A stretch of 64,000 nt of DNA from JAJRRL01 sp047404195 (GCA_047404195.1 JBDOIU010000010.1:1-64000); one strand, 5' to 3'. Positions 18,171 to 27,516 are shown, numbered from the stretch's first letter. The notes: generated from the sequence alone by a model not told the origin. Translations and numbers: made by a program.

Positions 18171-19640
18171 TTATCCTTCTAGTTGATCTAATGTTGGATG
18201 CTGTTGGTGCCAATGTGTATGACATTGAAATTGATGTGCAACGTTGAGGATAGTTGCCTCATCAAATGCTTTCCCAATGAGTTGGGCACCAATAGGTAAA
18301 CCATCAACAATGCCAGCTGGCAGTGATAATGCGGGCAGTCCTGCCAGATTGACCGCGATGGTATAAATGTCAGATAAGTACATTGCCACGGGGTCTTTTG
18401 TTTTTTCACCCAGTTGAAAGGCTGGTCCTGGCGCTGTTGGTGTCAGTAAGCAATCAACGGTTTCCCATACCTGCGTGAAATCTTTTTGAATGAGCTGTTG
18501 TACATGTTGTGCTTTTTTATAGTATGCGTCGTAGTAACCAGATGATAGCACATATGTACCGGTTAAGATGCGTCGTTTGACTTCGTCACCAAAGCCTTCG
18601 CTGCGGCTGCGTTCGTAGAGCCCTTCTAGGGTTTGTGCATCTGTGCTGCGATGACCGAATCGGATGCCATCATAGCGTGCCAAGTTGGATGAGCACTCTG
18701 CTGGCGCTAAGACATAATACACTGGCGGTGCCAGATGTGTGTGTGGTAATGAAACCTCATGTAGTGTCGCACCCAGTTCTTTAAGCTGTTCTGCACAGCG
18801 CATAATCGCTGCATGTACCTCTGGCTGACAATTTTCTTCTAAGTATTCGGCAGGCAGTCCAATACGGCGTCCAGCAATGCTATCATTCAATGTGTGTGTG
18901 TAATCTGGTACTGCTTGTCTGCGGCATGTGGCATCACGTGGATCATGCCCAGCCATTTCATTGAGTAAGATGGCACAATCTTCAGCGGTTTGTGCCATGG
19001 GTCCACCTTGGTCTAGGCTGGAGGCGTAGGCAATCATACCGTAGCGAGATACTCGCCCATATGTTGGTTTAAGACCGGTGATGCCGCAAAGTGCGGCAGG
19101 TTGTCGAATTGAGCCCCCCGTGTCTGTACCTGTTGCAGCTGGCGCTAAACCAGCTGCAACCGCAGCGGCAGAGCCACCAGAAGAGCCGCCTGGAACATGT
19201 GACATTGCCCAGGGGTTGCTGACCGCGCCAAAAAAGCTCGTTTCATTCGATGAGCCCATGGCGAATTCATCCATATTTGCCTTTCCAAGCATGATACAGC
19301 CGGCACTATTGAGTTGTGTGACCACATGTGCATCATATGGCGGCACAAAGTTGGACAGCATGCGTGAGCCACACGTTGTCAATACATTTTTTGTGCAAAA
19401 GATATCTTTATGAATGATTGGAACACCCAGCAGGGGGCTATTAACACCAGCTTTTCTAGCCTTATCTGCGGTAGCAGCTTGTTGTCGAGCACTGTCTGCG
19501 GTTTGGGTGATGAGGCTGTTGATGGCGCCATCAAACTTTTCAATGCGTGTTAAATAAGCCTCGACCAGGGCGCTTGCTGTGGTCTCCCCACTGTGCAATG
19601 CAGTTTGGATGTCACGGATGGTTTGGTAGGGTGTGGTCAT
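18171..19640 (-). CDS. gatA: Glu-tRNA(Gln)/Asp-tRNA(Asn) amidotransferase subunit A
   Basis: GatA is the glutaminase of the GatCAB complex and belongs to the amidase-signature family. The Ser-cisSer-Lys triad is visible: Lys in IIHKDIF, the glycine/serine stretch GGSSGGSAAAVAAG, and the nucleophile in DTGGSIRQPA. The 489-residue length is normal. It is the second gene of gatC-gatA-gatB, 17 bases after gatC and five before gatB. Confidence 0.97.
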   Translation of the reverse strand: MTTPYQTIRDIQTALHSGETTASALVEAYLTRIEKFDGAINSLITQTADSARQQAATADKARKAGVNSPLLGVPIIHKDIFCTKNVLTTCGSRMLSNFVPPYDAHVVTQLNSAGCIMLGKANMDEFAMGSSNETSFFGAVSNPWAMSHVPGGSSGGSAAAVAAGLAPAATGTDTGGSIRQPAALCGITGLKPTYGRVSRYGMIAYASSLDQGGPMAQTAEDCAILLNEMAGHDPRDATCRRQAVPDYTHTLNDSIAGRRIGLPAEYLEENCQPEVHAAIMRCAEQLKELGATLHEVSLPHTHLAPPVYYVLAPAECSSNLARYDGIRFGHRSTDAQTLEGLYERSRSEGFGDEVKRRILTGTYVLSSGYYDAYYKKAQHVQQLIQKDFTQVWETVDCLLTPTAPGPAFQLGEKTKDPVAMYLSDIYTIAVNLAGLPALSLPAGIVDGLPIGAQLIGKAFDEATILNVAHQFQCHTHWHQQHPTLDQLEG

Positions 19641-19657
19641 ATTATATCCTTGTTAGC

Positions 19658-19951
19658 TCACTGTTCAGATCGAATGACGGTTGGCACAAGGTAATGTGCA
19701 TCTTCTGTCAGTTGGCTATTTTGTTGGTAGTAGTCAGCAGATATATCTTGTTCGCTGATCGCATCCTCGCGGGCTTTGAAGTCTGACTGTGGTTTTTTTT
19801 CACTCAGTTCGCACTGTTCTACTGCGTTAAGTTGCTCAATAAAAGTCAGTATATTGCTCAAATCATTGGTTAGCTGGTCAGCTTGCTCTTGTTCGATTTT
19901 AAGCCGGCTGAGTTTGCTGATATGTTGAATGTCGTCAGCGGTAACAGTCAT
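19658..19951 (-). CDS. gatC: Glu-tRNA(Gln)/Asp-tRNA(Asn) amidotransferase subunit C
   Basis: GatC stabilises the GatA-GatB pair. The 97 residues begin MTVTADDIQHISKLSRLKIE and contain DLSNILTFIEQLNAVE, both typical of the family. It is the first gene of the gat operon and is divergent from mreB across about 195 bases, the same neighbourhood as in several other gammaproteobacteria. Confidence 0.93.
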   Translation of the reverse strand: MTVTADDIQHISKLSRLKIEQEQADQLTNDLSNILTFIEQLNAVEQCELSEKKPQSDFKAREDAISEQDISADYYQQNSQLTEDAHYLVPTVIRSEQ

Positions 19952-20146
19952 TGTGCCCTCGCGTGGTTTAAAAAGTCATCATTATACCGATCGTCTGATG
20001 TCAGGGCAAATACGAGCGCATTGTTGTGTGGCGAATCACCAACACATGGGTGTGGTCAATTTATAGTCCAATTTGATTAACTGCTCGACCTACTATGTGC
20101 AATGCGCTAAAATAATGACTTGTTTTTCCGACATGAGATATTTGCT

Positions 20147-21208
20147 ATGAAATTATGGAGAGGCATTCGTGGAATGCTGTCTAGCGACCTGGCCATTGAT
20201 TTGGGCACGGCGAATACACTGATTTACATGGTGGAGGAAGGGGATATTGTTTTAAACGAACCTTCTGTTGTTGCCATTCGTAAAGGCGAGTGGGCACAAG
20301 AATCTGTTGCTGCTGTTGGTTCTGATGCCAAGCAGATGCTTGGGCGTACGCCTGGTAATATAGTCGCAACAAGACCACTCAAAGACGGTGTGATTGCAGA
20401 TTTTCATGTTACTGAGCGCATGCTGCAATATTTTATTCACAAGGTGCATAAAAATCGCTTTCTTCGGCCGAGTCCACGGGTGCTGGTTTGTGTTCCCTGT
20501 GGTTCCACCCAAGTTGAGCGTCGTGCGATACGTGAGTCAGCGCTCGGTGCGGGTGCGCGTGAAGTTTATTTAATTGATGAACCGATGGCGGCAGCGATGG
20601 GTGCTGGATTACCTGTTGAAGAAGCGGGTGGATCAATGGTTGTTGATATCGGTGGCGGTACAACAGAAGTTGCGATCATATCCTTGAGCGGTGTTGTATA
20701 TGCTGAATCAGTGCGTATTGGGGGTGACCGTTTTGATGAGGCCATTATCAATTACGTGCGCCGAAATTACGGCAGCTTGATCGGTGAAGCGACTGCAGAG
20801 CGCATTAAGCACTCAATAGGCATGGCATTCCCCAGTGCTGAGGTACTGGAAATTGAAGTACGCGGGCGCAATTTGGCGGAAGGTGTACCAAGAAGCTTTG
20901 TATTGAGTTCGACTGAAATATTGGAAGCGATTCAAGAACCACTAGCCGGTATTGTTGGTGCTGTGCGCGCTGCTCTAGAGCAAGCGCCACCCGAATTGGC
21001 CGGCGATATTGCAGAACGTGGTGTTGTGCTCACCGGTGGCGGTGCGCTGCTCAAACACATTGACCGTTTGCTGATGGAAGAAACTGGTTTACCGGTTGTG
21101 GTGGCTCAGGATCCATTGACATGTGTTGCGCGTGGTGGTGGTCGTGCATTGGAATTGGTACAACGTTTGGGAAGTCATTTTCTTCACCGTGTTGACAACG
21201 ATCGATAG
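20147..21208 (+). CDS. mreB: Rod-shape determining actin homologue MreB
   Basis: MreB forms filaments under the inner membrane that direct lateral wall growth. The actin-fold phosphate loops DLGTANTLIY and VDIGGGTTEVAIISL and the adenosine motif VLTGGGALLKHID are intact. The N-terminal KLWRGIRGML stretch could be the membrane-binding amphipathic helix. The frame is open to 20120, but the ATG at 20147 matches the family's start; its ribosome binding site is weak (GAGAT). It is the first gene of mreBCD. Confidence 0.96.
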   Translation: MKLWRGIRGMLSSDLAIDLGTANTLIYMVEEGDIVLNEPSVVAIRKGEWAQESVAAVGSDAKQMLGRTPGNIVATRPLKDGVIADFHVTERMLQYFIHKVHKNRFLRPSPRVLVCVPCGSTQVERRAIRESALGAGAREVYLIDEPMAAAMGAGLPVEEAGGSMVVDIGGGTTEVAIISLSGVVYAESVRIGGDRFDEAIINYVRRNYGSLIGEATAERIKHSIGMAFPSAEVLEIEVRGRNLAEGVPRSFVLSSTEILEAIQEPLAGIVGAVRAALEQAPPELAGDIAERGVVLTGGGALLKHIDRLLMEETGLPVVVAQDPLTCVARGGGRALELVQRLGSHFLHRVDNDR

Positions 21209-21234
21209 TCGATCAGTAACAAGGCTGCTTGCTT

Positions 21235-22134
21235 GTGGCACTGAGATTTAGAAGAAAGCAATCATTTATCTGGCGCGGCGTCGCTTGTATGCTGTTTTGC
21301 TTGTGTTTGTTGATCGTGGATTGTCGATATCATTACTGCGATACATTGAAGAGCGCTTTGTCGAGCCATGTTGTTGAGCCGCTTGAGTTGACCATCGATT
21401 GGCCTTCAAAAACCATTAAGTTGATCATGGCTGGTGCCAAATCAGAGCATAAGCTACTTATGGAAAATGCTGCCTTGCGTGCACATGAGCTAATGCTGGC
21501 GGCCAAGCTGAATCAATATCGTGATTTGGCGTCTGAAAATAAACGGTTGCGACAGCTACTTAAATCATCTGACGAATTAAATATGCATGTGCTGGTTGCA
21601 GATATACTGTCAATATCTCTCGACTCTGCTTTGAATCAGGTGACCATTGATCGTGGCAAGGTGGATCATGTCTTTGTGGGACAGCCCGTGTTGGGGGCGC
21701 ATGGTGTCATTGGGCAGGTTGTGTCAGTAGGTAGACAATTAAGCCGTGTGTTGCTTCTGACTGATCGCAGTAGTGCAATACCCGTTATGAGTCAACGGAC
21801 GCATCAACGAAGTATTGTTGTTGGGTGGCAGCATCATTTACCACATACTTTGAAGTTAATTAATCATGCATCTGATTTGGATATAAAGGTGGGTGATACA
21901 TATGTCGCCTCGGGTTTAGCATTACATTATCCTGTTGGCTATCCAGTTGCGCGTGTTACTGAAATACGCACGGATTCTGATGTGGGGCAACAGGAAGTGA
22001 TTTTGTCGCCTATTGCGCATTTACACTTAGCTAGGCAAGTCATTTTGGCGTGGCCAAAGCATGTGGGTTTATCGCATGTATTGAAGCCATTCAATCAACA
22101 ATCACTGCTATCGAGGCCTCATGCGACAAGCTAA
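21235..22134 (+). CDS. mreC: Rod-shape determining protein MreC
   Basis: MreC is a bitopic periplasmic scaffold of the elongasome. One N-terminal membrane helix (GVACMLFCLCLLIVD) is followed by a coiled coil (about residues 75-115, ending KRLRQLLKSS). A beta-rich domain then contains VTIDRGKVDHVFVGQPVLG and VLLLTDRSSAIPV. No ATG start exists. GTG at 21235 is chosen because AAGG lies ten bases before it; TTG at 21229 is an alternative that adds two residues. It follows mreB by 26 bases and overlaps mreD by 14. Confidence 0.92.
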   Translation: MALRFRRKQSFIWRGVACMLFCLCLLIVDCRYHYCDTLKSALSSHVVEPLELTIDWPSKTIKLIMAGAKSEHKLLMENAALRAHELMLAAKLNQYRDLASENKRLRQLLKSSDELNMHVLVADILSISLDSALNQVTIDRGKVDHVFVGQPVLGAHGVIGQVVSVGRQLSRVLLLTDRSSAIPVMSQRTHQRSIVVGWQHHLPHTLKLINHASDLDIKVGDTYVASGLALHYPVGYPVARVTEIRTDSDVGQQEVILSPIAHLHLARQVILAWPKHVGLSHVLKPFNQQSLLSRPHATS

Positions 22135-22624
22135 GTTTTCATTGCTGTCTTTTATGCTATTGTTATTGGCTGCTTTAGTCATTGATCTGCTACCCTCGTC
22201 ATCTGCTTTTTCGGTATGGCGGCCAGATTGGACCTTGATGATTTTAATGTATTGGTTAATGTGCATGAAAGATCGGGTTTCCTTTTTTCTGTGTGCTCTT
22301 TGGGGTGTGTTTTTTGATTGTGTGGTTGGAACCCCGATGGGTTTTCACGCCTTAATTTATACTGCATTAGCAATGATGATTGTTGCGACTCAGTCTGTTT
22401 TGAGGCATGGTAGCCAGGCTAAAAAAATCATGTGGGGTATTCTTTATTTAACAATCTGTGCTGCTTTGAAAGAGGTGTTGCTGCTATTCACTGGCTATGG
22501 TTTGAGTGGTTACGATATTTTTCATTGCTTAACAAATATTCTCTGCTGGCCTTTCTTGTTGGTCGTGCTAGATGCTGCTCAGTATCGATTGCATCGTATC
22601 AGGAAATATCCGCTGCAGCAGTAG
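22121..22624 (+). CDS. mreD: Rod-shape determining membrane protein MreD
   Basis: A 167-residue polytopic inner-membrane protein with five to six hydrophobic segments. The N-terminal RPDWTLMILMYWLM and central WGVFFDCVVGTPMGFHALIY are characteristic of MreD. Its start lies inside the end of mreC, indicating translational coupling. It completes the mreBCD operon; tldD follows 21 bases later, probably on the same transcript. Confidence 0.92.
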   Translation: MRQAKFSLLSFMLLLLAALVIDLLPSSSAFSVWRPDWTLMILMYWLMCMKDRVSFFLCALWGVFFDCVVGTPMGFHALIYTALAMMIVATQSVLRHGSQAKKIMWGILYLTICAALKEVLLLFTGYGLSGYDIFHCLTNILCWPFLLVVLDAAQYRLHRIRKYPLQQ

Positions 22625-22645
22625 TCTATTTCAGTGAGGTGAGTC

Positions 22646-24094
22646 ATGACTTATTCAGAAACACATGCATTGGCTGTTGAGGCATGTTTATCAGTGCATT
22701 CATTGTCATTAGAACAGGCACAGGATGCTTTGAATGGTGCGTTATCGCCAGCAGTTGATTTTGCAGATTTATACTGTCAGCGTACAAGCTCTGAGCATTG
22801 GTGTTTGGAAGAGGGTATTGTGAAGTCGGCGGGTTATAGTGTTGACAGTGGTTTTGGCTTGCGTGTGGTGTCTGGTGCTCAAACGGGGTTTTCTTATAGT
22901 AACGATGTTTCACTGCTGGCTTTGCGTCATGCTGCGCAGCAGTGTCAGGCAATGAGTATCACAGGCCAGGCTCAGATGCGTGTCATGCAAAATAATCTAA
23001 CGGGCGTGTCTTTTTATCAGCCTGTTAATCCCATTTTGACATGGACTGATCAGGAGAAAGTTCAGATGCTGCAGTTAATTGACCGATACACGCGTTCATT
23101 GGATGCGCGTGTGAAGTCTGTTAATTTGCGTTTATCAGCTGAGGAAGATGTCGTATTGATTATGAATGACAATGGGCATGTTGTTTCGGATGTGCGCCCG
23201 ATGGTTGGTTTTCATGTGCAGGTTGTTTTGGTTGGTGACGAAGGGCAAGAGCAAGGTTTTGCAGGGGGTGGTGGTCGTGGTGCTTATGGTGCGATTTTAG
23301 ATGAAGCTGACATGAAGCGTATTGCAGAGTCTGCTGTGCGTAAGGCATCGATTAACTTGTCTGCGCGGCCTGCACCAGCTGGAGATTTACCAGTTGTTTT
23401 GGCTGCTGGTTGGCCAGGTGTGCTCTTACATGAAGCGGTTGGCCATGGTTTAGAAGCGGATGCGAATCGTAAAGGTAGTTCAGTATTCAGTGGTCTTTTG
23501 GGTGAGGAGGTGGCTTCGTCGCTATGCTCTATCGTGGATGATGCCACTATTAAGGGGCGTCGTGGCTCTTTGTCGGTTGATGATGAGGGAACGCCCGGAC
23601 AAAAGACTTTGCTGGTAGAGAATGGTCGTTTAGTGTCCTACATGTATGACAAGCAAAATGCGATGCTCATGTCCGCAGAATCAACCGGCAATGGTCGTCG
23701 TGAGTCGTATGCGCATCTTCCAATGCCGCGCATGACCAATACCTATATGCTGCCTGGTGACGATACGCAAGCAGATATGATTGCCAGTATCGTTGACGGT
23801 ATCTACGCCGTCGATTTTTCTGGTGGTCAGGTTGACACGACATCTGGTCAGTTTGTTTTCACAAGTAGTGAGGCATATCGTATCGAGCAGGGAAAAATAA
23901 CCTACCCAGTAAAGAAAGCCACGTTATCTGGTCATGGACCTGAGGTGCTGCGGAAAATTTCTATGGTGGGTTCAGATTGTCAGTTAGATCCAGGTATTGG
24001 TGTTTGCGGTAAGGCTGGACAGTCGGTGCCAGTGGGCGTTGGGCAGCCCGCGTTGAAGGTAGATTCGCTGTTGATCGGAGGCTCTCAATTGTAA
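22646..24094 (+). CDS. tldD: Metalloprotease TldD
   Basis: TldD pairs with TldE/PmbA to cut unfolded or modified peptides such as microcin B17 precursor and CcdA. The zinc motif HExxxH is in LLHEAVGHGLEAD. The substrate segment RRESYAHLPMPRMTNTYM and the C-terminal VGSDCQLDPGIGVCGKAGQ are standard. The length of 482 is normal. GAGGTGAG precedes the ATG. Its partner pmbA/tldE is not in this window. Confidence 0.95.
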   Translation: MTYSETHALAVEACLSVHSLSLEQAQDALNGALSPAVDFADLYCQRTSSEHWCLEEGIVKSAGYSVDSGFGLRVVSGAQTGFSYSNDVSLLALRHAAQQCQAMSITGQAQMRVMQNNLTGVSFYQPVNPILTWTDQEKVQMLQLIDRYTRSLDARVKSVNLRLSAEEDVVLIMNDNGHVVSDVRPMVGFHVQVVLVGDEGQEQGFAGGGGRGAYGAILDEADMKRIAESAVRKASINLSARPAPAGDLPVVLAAGWPGVLLHEAVGHGLEADANRKGSSVFSGLLGEEVASSLCSIVDDATIKGRRGSLSVDDEGTPGQKTLLVENGRLVSYMYDKQNAMLMSAESTGNGRRESYAHLPMPRMTNTYMLPGDDTQADMIASIVDGIYAVDFSGGQVDTTSGQFVFTSSEAYRIEQGKITYPVKKATLSGHGPEVLRKISMVGSDCQLDPGIGVCGKAGQSVPVGVGQPALKVDSLLIGGSQL

Positions 24095-24183
24095 AAAAAT
24101 CGGCATGATTGATTCTGATCGCCGATATTTCTTAAGTGCGTGTATGAAAACATAACTTTAGCGTGTTTTTTCGGGGGCTTTTC

Positions 24184-24213
24184 TTGACAGGTGTGAGGTG
24201 TGATTGGTATAAA
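24184..24213 (+). promoter_or_regulatory. Sigma70 promoter of the HU gene
   Basis: A perfect TTGACA (24184-24189) and TATAAA (24208-24213) with an 18-base spacer lie about 40 bases before the HU start codon. This fits a highly expressed nucleoid protein. Confidence 0.7.
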
Positions 24214-24254
24214 TGACCATTCTCTTACACGCTACCAATTTTTAAGGAGTAGTT

Positions 24255-24572
24255 ATGCCAAACAATACCACTGTAACTAAGGGTGAGCTGATTTCACTTG
24301 TCGCTGAGAAGACAGGTCAATCTTTAGTCGACACTAAGCCTGTTGTCAATGCAATTTTTGATGAAGTTGTTAGGCTTGTTGCAGAAGGTGCAGACGTTCG
24401 TTTGACTGGATTTGGTACATTTACCAGCAGATTCCGTGAAGCCAGAACTGCGCGCCAGCCTGGATCAACCAATGTGGTTAATGTGCCAGCAGCAACTGTG
24501 CCTAAGTTTAAGCCAGGTAAAAGCTTCAAAGAAGCAGTGAACGAAAAAGAAGCTGTTGCGACCACAGCTTAG
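24255..24572 (+). CDS. DNA-binding protein HU
   Basis: A 105-residue member of the HU/IHF family. It has the N-terminal helices (TKGELISLVAEKTGQS), the core VRLTGFGTFTSRFREAR, the DNA-binding arm NVVNVPAATVPKFKPGK and an extended, Glu/Ala/Thr-rich tail. Its neighbour ppiD points to the hupB position (hupB-ppiD synteny). The arm has VNVPAA where HU usually has IxIPA. AAGGAG precedes the ATG, and a strong promoter lies upstream. Confidence 0.9.
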   Translation: MPNNTTVTKGELISLVAEKTGQSLVDTKPVVNAIFDEVVRLVAEGADVRLTGFGTFTSRFREARTARQPGSTNVVNVPAATVPKFKPGKSFKEAVNEKEAVATTA

Positions 24573-24737
24573 TTTTTCACAATCAGGTATGCTGGCTTGG
24601 CTGTTAGCATATTGATTGGGTAAACGTTGTTGTGAATTCAAGGGTTTGAGGAATTTTCACATTTTTGTGTTTTTCCTCTTGACCACTCTTCATGATTGCG
24701 ATATTGTTTACCTGCGCATGTGTTGAACATGCAGCTT

Positions 24738-24813
24738 GGGTGCTTAGCTCAGCTGGGAGAGCGTCGCCCTTACAAGGCGAATGTCGGGGGTTCGATCCCC
24801 TCAGCACCCACCA
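24738..24813 (+). tRNA. tRNA-Val (anticodon TAC)
   Basis: A 76-base cloverleaf with acceptor GGGTGCT/AGCACCC, D loop AGCTCAGCTGGGAGAGC, anticodon loop with TAC, T arm GGGTTCGATCCC, and an encoded CCA. It is close to E. coli tRNA-Val(UAC). Confidence 0.96.
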
Positions 24814-24842
24814 TTAACAGGCATGTTATTATCGCCTGCTTT

Positions 24843-24919
24843 GGAGTGGTAGTTCAGTTGGTTAGAATACCGGCCTGTCACGCCGGGGGTCGCGGGTTCG
24901 AGTCCCGTCCACTCCGCCA
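24843..24919 (+). tRNA. tRNA-Asp (anticodon GTC)
   Basis: A 77-base cloverleaf with acceptor GGAGTGG/CCACTCC, anticodon loop CTGTCAC, T arm CGGGTTCGAGTCCCG, and an encoded CCA. It lies 29 bases after tRNA-Val, and both are probably cotranscribed. Confidence 0.97.
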
Positions 24920-24966
24920 TTTATGGTAATGGCCCCGTCTTTGGCGATGACTCAAAGGATTTCTCT

Positions 24967-26817
24967 ATGTTACTGAATGTAAAAAACTCCATGCGCGGAT
25001 GGCTTGGTAAAGTCATCGTGGTTTTTGTATGCTTGGCACTGGTGCTGCTGGGATTACAATATTATTTTATGGCCAGTAGTGGTCAGTCAGCCGTCCTTGC
25101 AAAGGCAGGTGATAAGAAGATAACTCGAAAAGAATTTAGACCGCTCTTTACTCGCTATGAAAACCGTTTGGTTCGTCAGCGTGGTCCATTGACGCCGCTG
25201 GAGCGTCAGCAAGTCGCACGGGCTGTATTAAATGCAATGATAACGGATAAGGTCATGTCTCAAGGTTTGAGGCAGTTTGGGTTCGCTGTTGCGCCAGATG
25301 TTCTGAAGCAGTTTATTCAGGGGTTGCCTGAGTTTCAACAGGCAGGTCATTTCTCTGCAGATAAGTTCAGGCGTTTTTTGCAAAGTCAGCAGTTCACAGC
25401 AGAGCAGTTTACACAAGATAGTACTGTGCGATTCATCAGTAATCAGTTGCAAAGTGGTTTGCTCGCGTCAATTGCAAGCTTTCAGCCTGAGGGTTTGAAG
25501 TTTGCGCATTGGGCTTTGCAGAAGCGTGCTTTTTCAGTTGCGGTGTTGCAGCCGAAGCAATTTGTGCATGATAGCAAGCCAGTCACTGATCAGGAGGTCA
25601 AGCAATATTATGAGAAACATCAGGCCTCGTATCATATGCCTGCCATGGCGACCGCGGATTACATTCATATCTCCGTGAATGATCTCATGCAAAAAACAAA
25701 TATCCCTGCTCAGGAGATGCAGCAATATTATAACGACAACAAGCAGTCCTTTCGTGCGCCATCTGTGTATCAGTTTAGCATTGTTCCTAGCAAGGGTTTG
25801 TCTTCTGACGATCAGAAAAAGATGACAGCACAGTTGTCCACCGATTCCTTTCAGGGGTTGATGAAGAAATACAAAGGGCGAGCGCTCACGCAATCAGCAG
25901 ACAAGATGGACCTAGCCCTATTGCAGAAGCTGCACCAACAGGCTGTTGGTGTTGGTGTGCAGCAGGTGACATATAAGGGGCAAGCTGTTTGGTTGTACTT
26001 GAGTGCTATTAATCCGGGCAGTATCCTGCCATACAGTGTTGCTAAGTTACGTGTGCGACGTTTGCTTGTGCAGCAAAGATTGCAAAAGGTTGTTGCTGCA
26101 GAAGCTGAGCGTTTGGCCAATCTCACTTACATGAATGCTGATAGTCTGTTACCGGCATCAAAAGCCTTAGGGTATCCTGTCAAAACCACAGTTGCATTCG
26201 CACAGGGTGTTGCAGGTAAAGATATTTTGGCAAGCTCTGCAGTGCGTGCTGCTGCTTTCTCTGCTGATGTGCGTGCGGGACAAAATAGTTCTGTGATTCA
26301 CTTAACAGATGGTAGTCTCGTTGTATTGCGTTTACGCCACTATTCTGCTCCCAAAGTGAAGCAGTTGTCGGCTGTGCGTCCGGAAATTGTGGGCGTTATT
26401 CAGGCTAATCGGGATAAAATGCAGATGGGTTTGCTTGCTATACAGCTTAGAAAGCGTTTAAGCAAAGATGAATCATTGGATGGGTACTTTGCAAAGCATG
26501 GGATTCGTTGGCAACATATTTCAGGGTTGACGCGATATCTACCCAAGTATGCGCATCAAAGGTGGTTGAGTGCTGCGTTTAGACTGAAGAAGCCAGGTTT
26601 GTCTACGACTCTGCCGCAAATGGATGGTTCTATTGCTTTGGTGCGTTTGGATAAAGTGAGCAACCCTACAGCTGCCGAAACCAAGTCATTCTTAGAGAAG
26701 CCACGTATGCGAGGCGCGCTGATACGCCCTTACTATCGTATGTTGTCCGCTGGTGTGCAGGCTGGTTTTCAGCGTGCCGTGAAAGTGAAAGTGTTGGCGA
26801 AAAAGCTCATCTCCTAA
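24967..26817 (+). CDS. ppiD: Periplasmic chaperone PpiD (SurA_N-type), PPIase domain degenerate
   Basis: PpiD is an inner-membrane-anchored chaperone near the SecYEG exit. The N-terminus (SMRGWLGKVIVVFVCLALVLLG) is the single membrane anchor. A SurA-like chaperone region follows (KAGDKKITRKEFRPLF, VLNAMITDKVMSQGLRQFGF, FSADKFRRFLQ). The total of 616 residues is typical. The parvulin domain expected near 260-350 lacks the usual GGDxGW and GFHIV-type signatures, so rotamase activity is doubtful. Its place downstream of the HU gene supports the assignment. Confidence 0.9.
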   Translation: MLLNVKNSMRGWLGKVIVVFVCLALVLLGLQYYFMASSGQSAVLAKAGDKKITRKEFRPLFTRYENRLVRQRGPLTPLERQQVARAVLNAMITDKVMSQGLRQFGFAVAPDVLKQFIQGLPEFQQAGHFSADKFRRFLQSQQFTAEQFTQDSTVRFISNQLQSGLLASIASFQPEGLKFAHWALQKRAFSVAVLQPKQFVHDSKPVTDQEVKQYYEKHQASYHMPAMATADYIHISVNDLMQKTNIPAQEMQQYYNDNKQSFRAPSVYQFSIVPSKGLSSDDQKKMTAQLSTDSFQGLMKKYKGRALTQSADKMDLALLQKLHQQAVGVGVQQVTYKGQAVWLYLSAINPGSILPYSVAKLRVRRLLVQQRLQKVVAAEAERLANLTYMNADSLLPASKALGYPVKTTVAFAQGVAGKDILASSAVRAAAFSADVRAGQNSSVIHLTDGSLVVLRLRHYSAPKVKQLSAVRPEIVGVIQANRDKMQMGLLAIQLRKRLSKDESLDGYFAKHGIRWQHISGLTRYLPKYAHQRWLSAAFRLKKPGLSTTLPQMDGSIALVRLDKVSNPTAAETKSFLEKPRMRGALIRPYYRMLSAGVQAGFQRAVKVKVLAKKLIS

Positions 26818-26849
26818 GGTGGTCGATGGGCTGCTATCTTGATGCTCAG

Positions 26850-26878
26850 TTGCGCCGACATGATTTTCATTGTAAACT
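26850..26878 (+). promoter_or_regulatory. Promoter-like sequence for the secreted 120-aa protein
   Basis: TTGCGC (26850-26855) and TAAACT (26873-26878) are 17 bases apart and end about 32 bases before the ATG at 26911. Confidence 0.4.
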
Positions 26879-26910
26879 AAAAGAACTTTTTTACTTTTAA
26901 GGGGTTTAGA

Positions 26911-27273
26911 ATGATTCAAAAAATGTGCAAATCTTTTCTGTTGGTGGCGTGTGGGATCTCATTATGTTCATCCGGTTTTGCTGCTGATGCTGCTGCCAGT
27001 GACTGTCAGGGTGTGGCGGTGACAGTCAAAAATAAGAGTGGTGTTTGGCTACATGTATTAGATACATCAAATACTAAAAAATCAAAAGTGGTTGTTTGGG
27101 GCTGGCATGCTAAGCAGTGTTATACGCCAGGCGATGTAGCTATGATCGCACCTGTCATACACAGCCCAAATGATGTGGCTTTTCAACGTGTGACAATTAA
27201 AGAGCAAACAACAACGATCACTTGCTCGTCAGCCGGATGGCCTAATTTCATCAGCTGCGAGGCAGATGCCTAA
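26911..27273 (+). CDS. Small secreted hypothetical protein (120 aa)
   Basis: No family is recognised. A signal peptide (KSFLLVACGISLCSSGFA, cleavage probably after AxA near residue 25) is followed by about 95 residues with four cysteines, spaced so that two disulfides are possible, and a beta-rich look. AAGGGG precedes the ATG. The gene has its own promoter-like sequence and terminator, so it is monocistronic. A periplasmic or secreted location is inferred. The dsbA/dsbB pair elsewhere in the window could oxidise it. Confidence 0.7.
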   Translation: MIQKMCKSFLLVACGISLCSSGFAADAAASDCQGVAVTVKNKSGVWLHVLDTSNTKKSKVVVWGWHAKQCYTPGDVAMIAPVIHSPNDVAFQRVTIKEQTTTITCSSAGWPNFISCEADA

Positions 27274-27296
27274 GTTCTAGTGCTTGTCATGAGTAG

Positions 27297-27336
27297 AGCT
27301 TCCCAGTATGCCCGTAGGCAGGCTGGGCTTTTTTTT
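27297..27336 (+). terminator. Rho-independent terminator
   Basis: An inverted repeat (AGCTTCCCAG against CTGGGCT, with an inner TGCC/GGCA stem) is followed by eight T. It lies 24 bases after the secreted protein gene. Confidence 0.7.
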
Positions 27337-27411
27337 ACCAGATCTACAGCGCGCTTGCATGGGGCTTGCACTTTTCGTGTGTGGGTGGTATTTTATATTT
27401 CTCTATTTTTT

Positions 27412-27486
27412 AGGCGCGTAGCTCAGTGGTAGAGCACCACCTTGACATGGTGGGAGTCGGTGGTTCAATTCCACTCGTGCCTACCA
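27412..27486 (+). tRNA. tRNA-Val (anticodon GAC)
   Basis: A 75-base cloverleaf with acceptor AGGCGCG/CGTGCCT (one G-T pair), D loop AGCTCAGTGGTAGAGC, anticodon loop TTGACAT, T arm GTGGTTCAATTCCAC and an encoded CCA. It lies 30 bases upstream of the thrS start. Confidence 0.95.
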
Positions 27487-27516
27487 ATTTTACCCGACAG
27501 TCCCGTTGAGGTGAGC

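Noticed and set aside
24097..24129. Terminator after tldD
   Set aside because: The stem AAATCGGC/GCCGATATT has a loop of 16 bases and no T run, so it is too weak to call.
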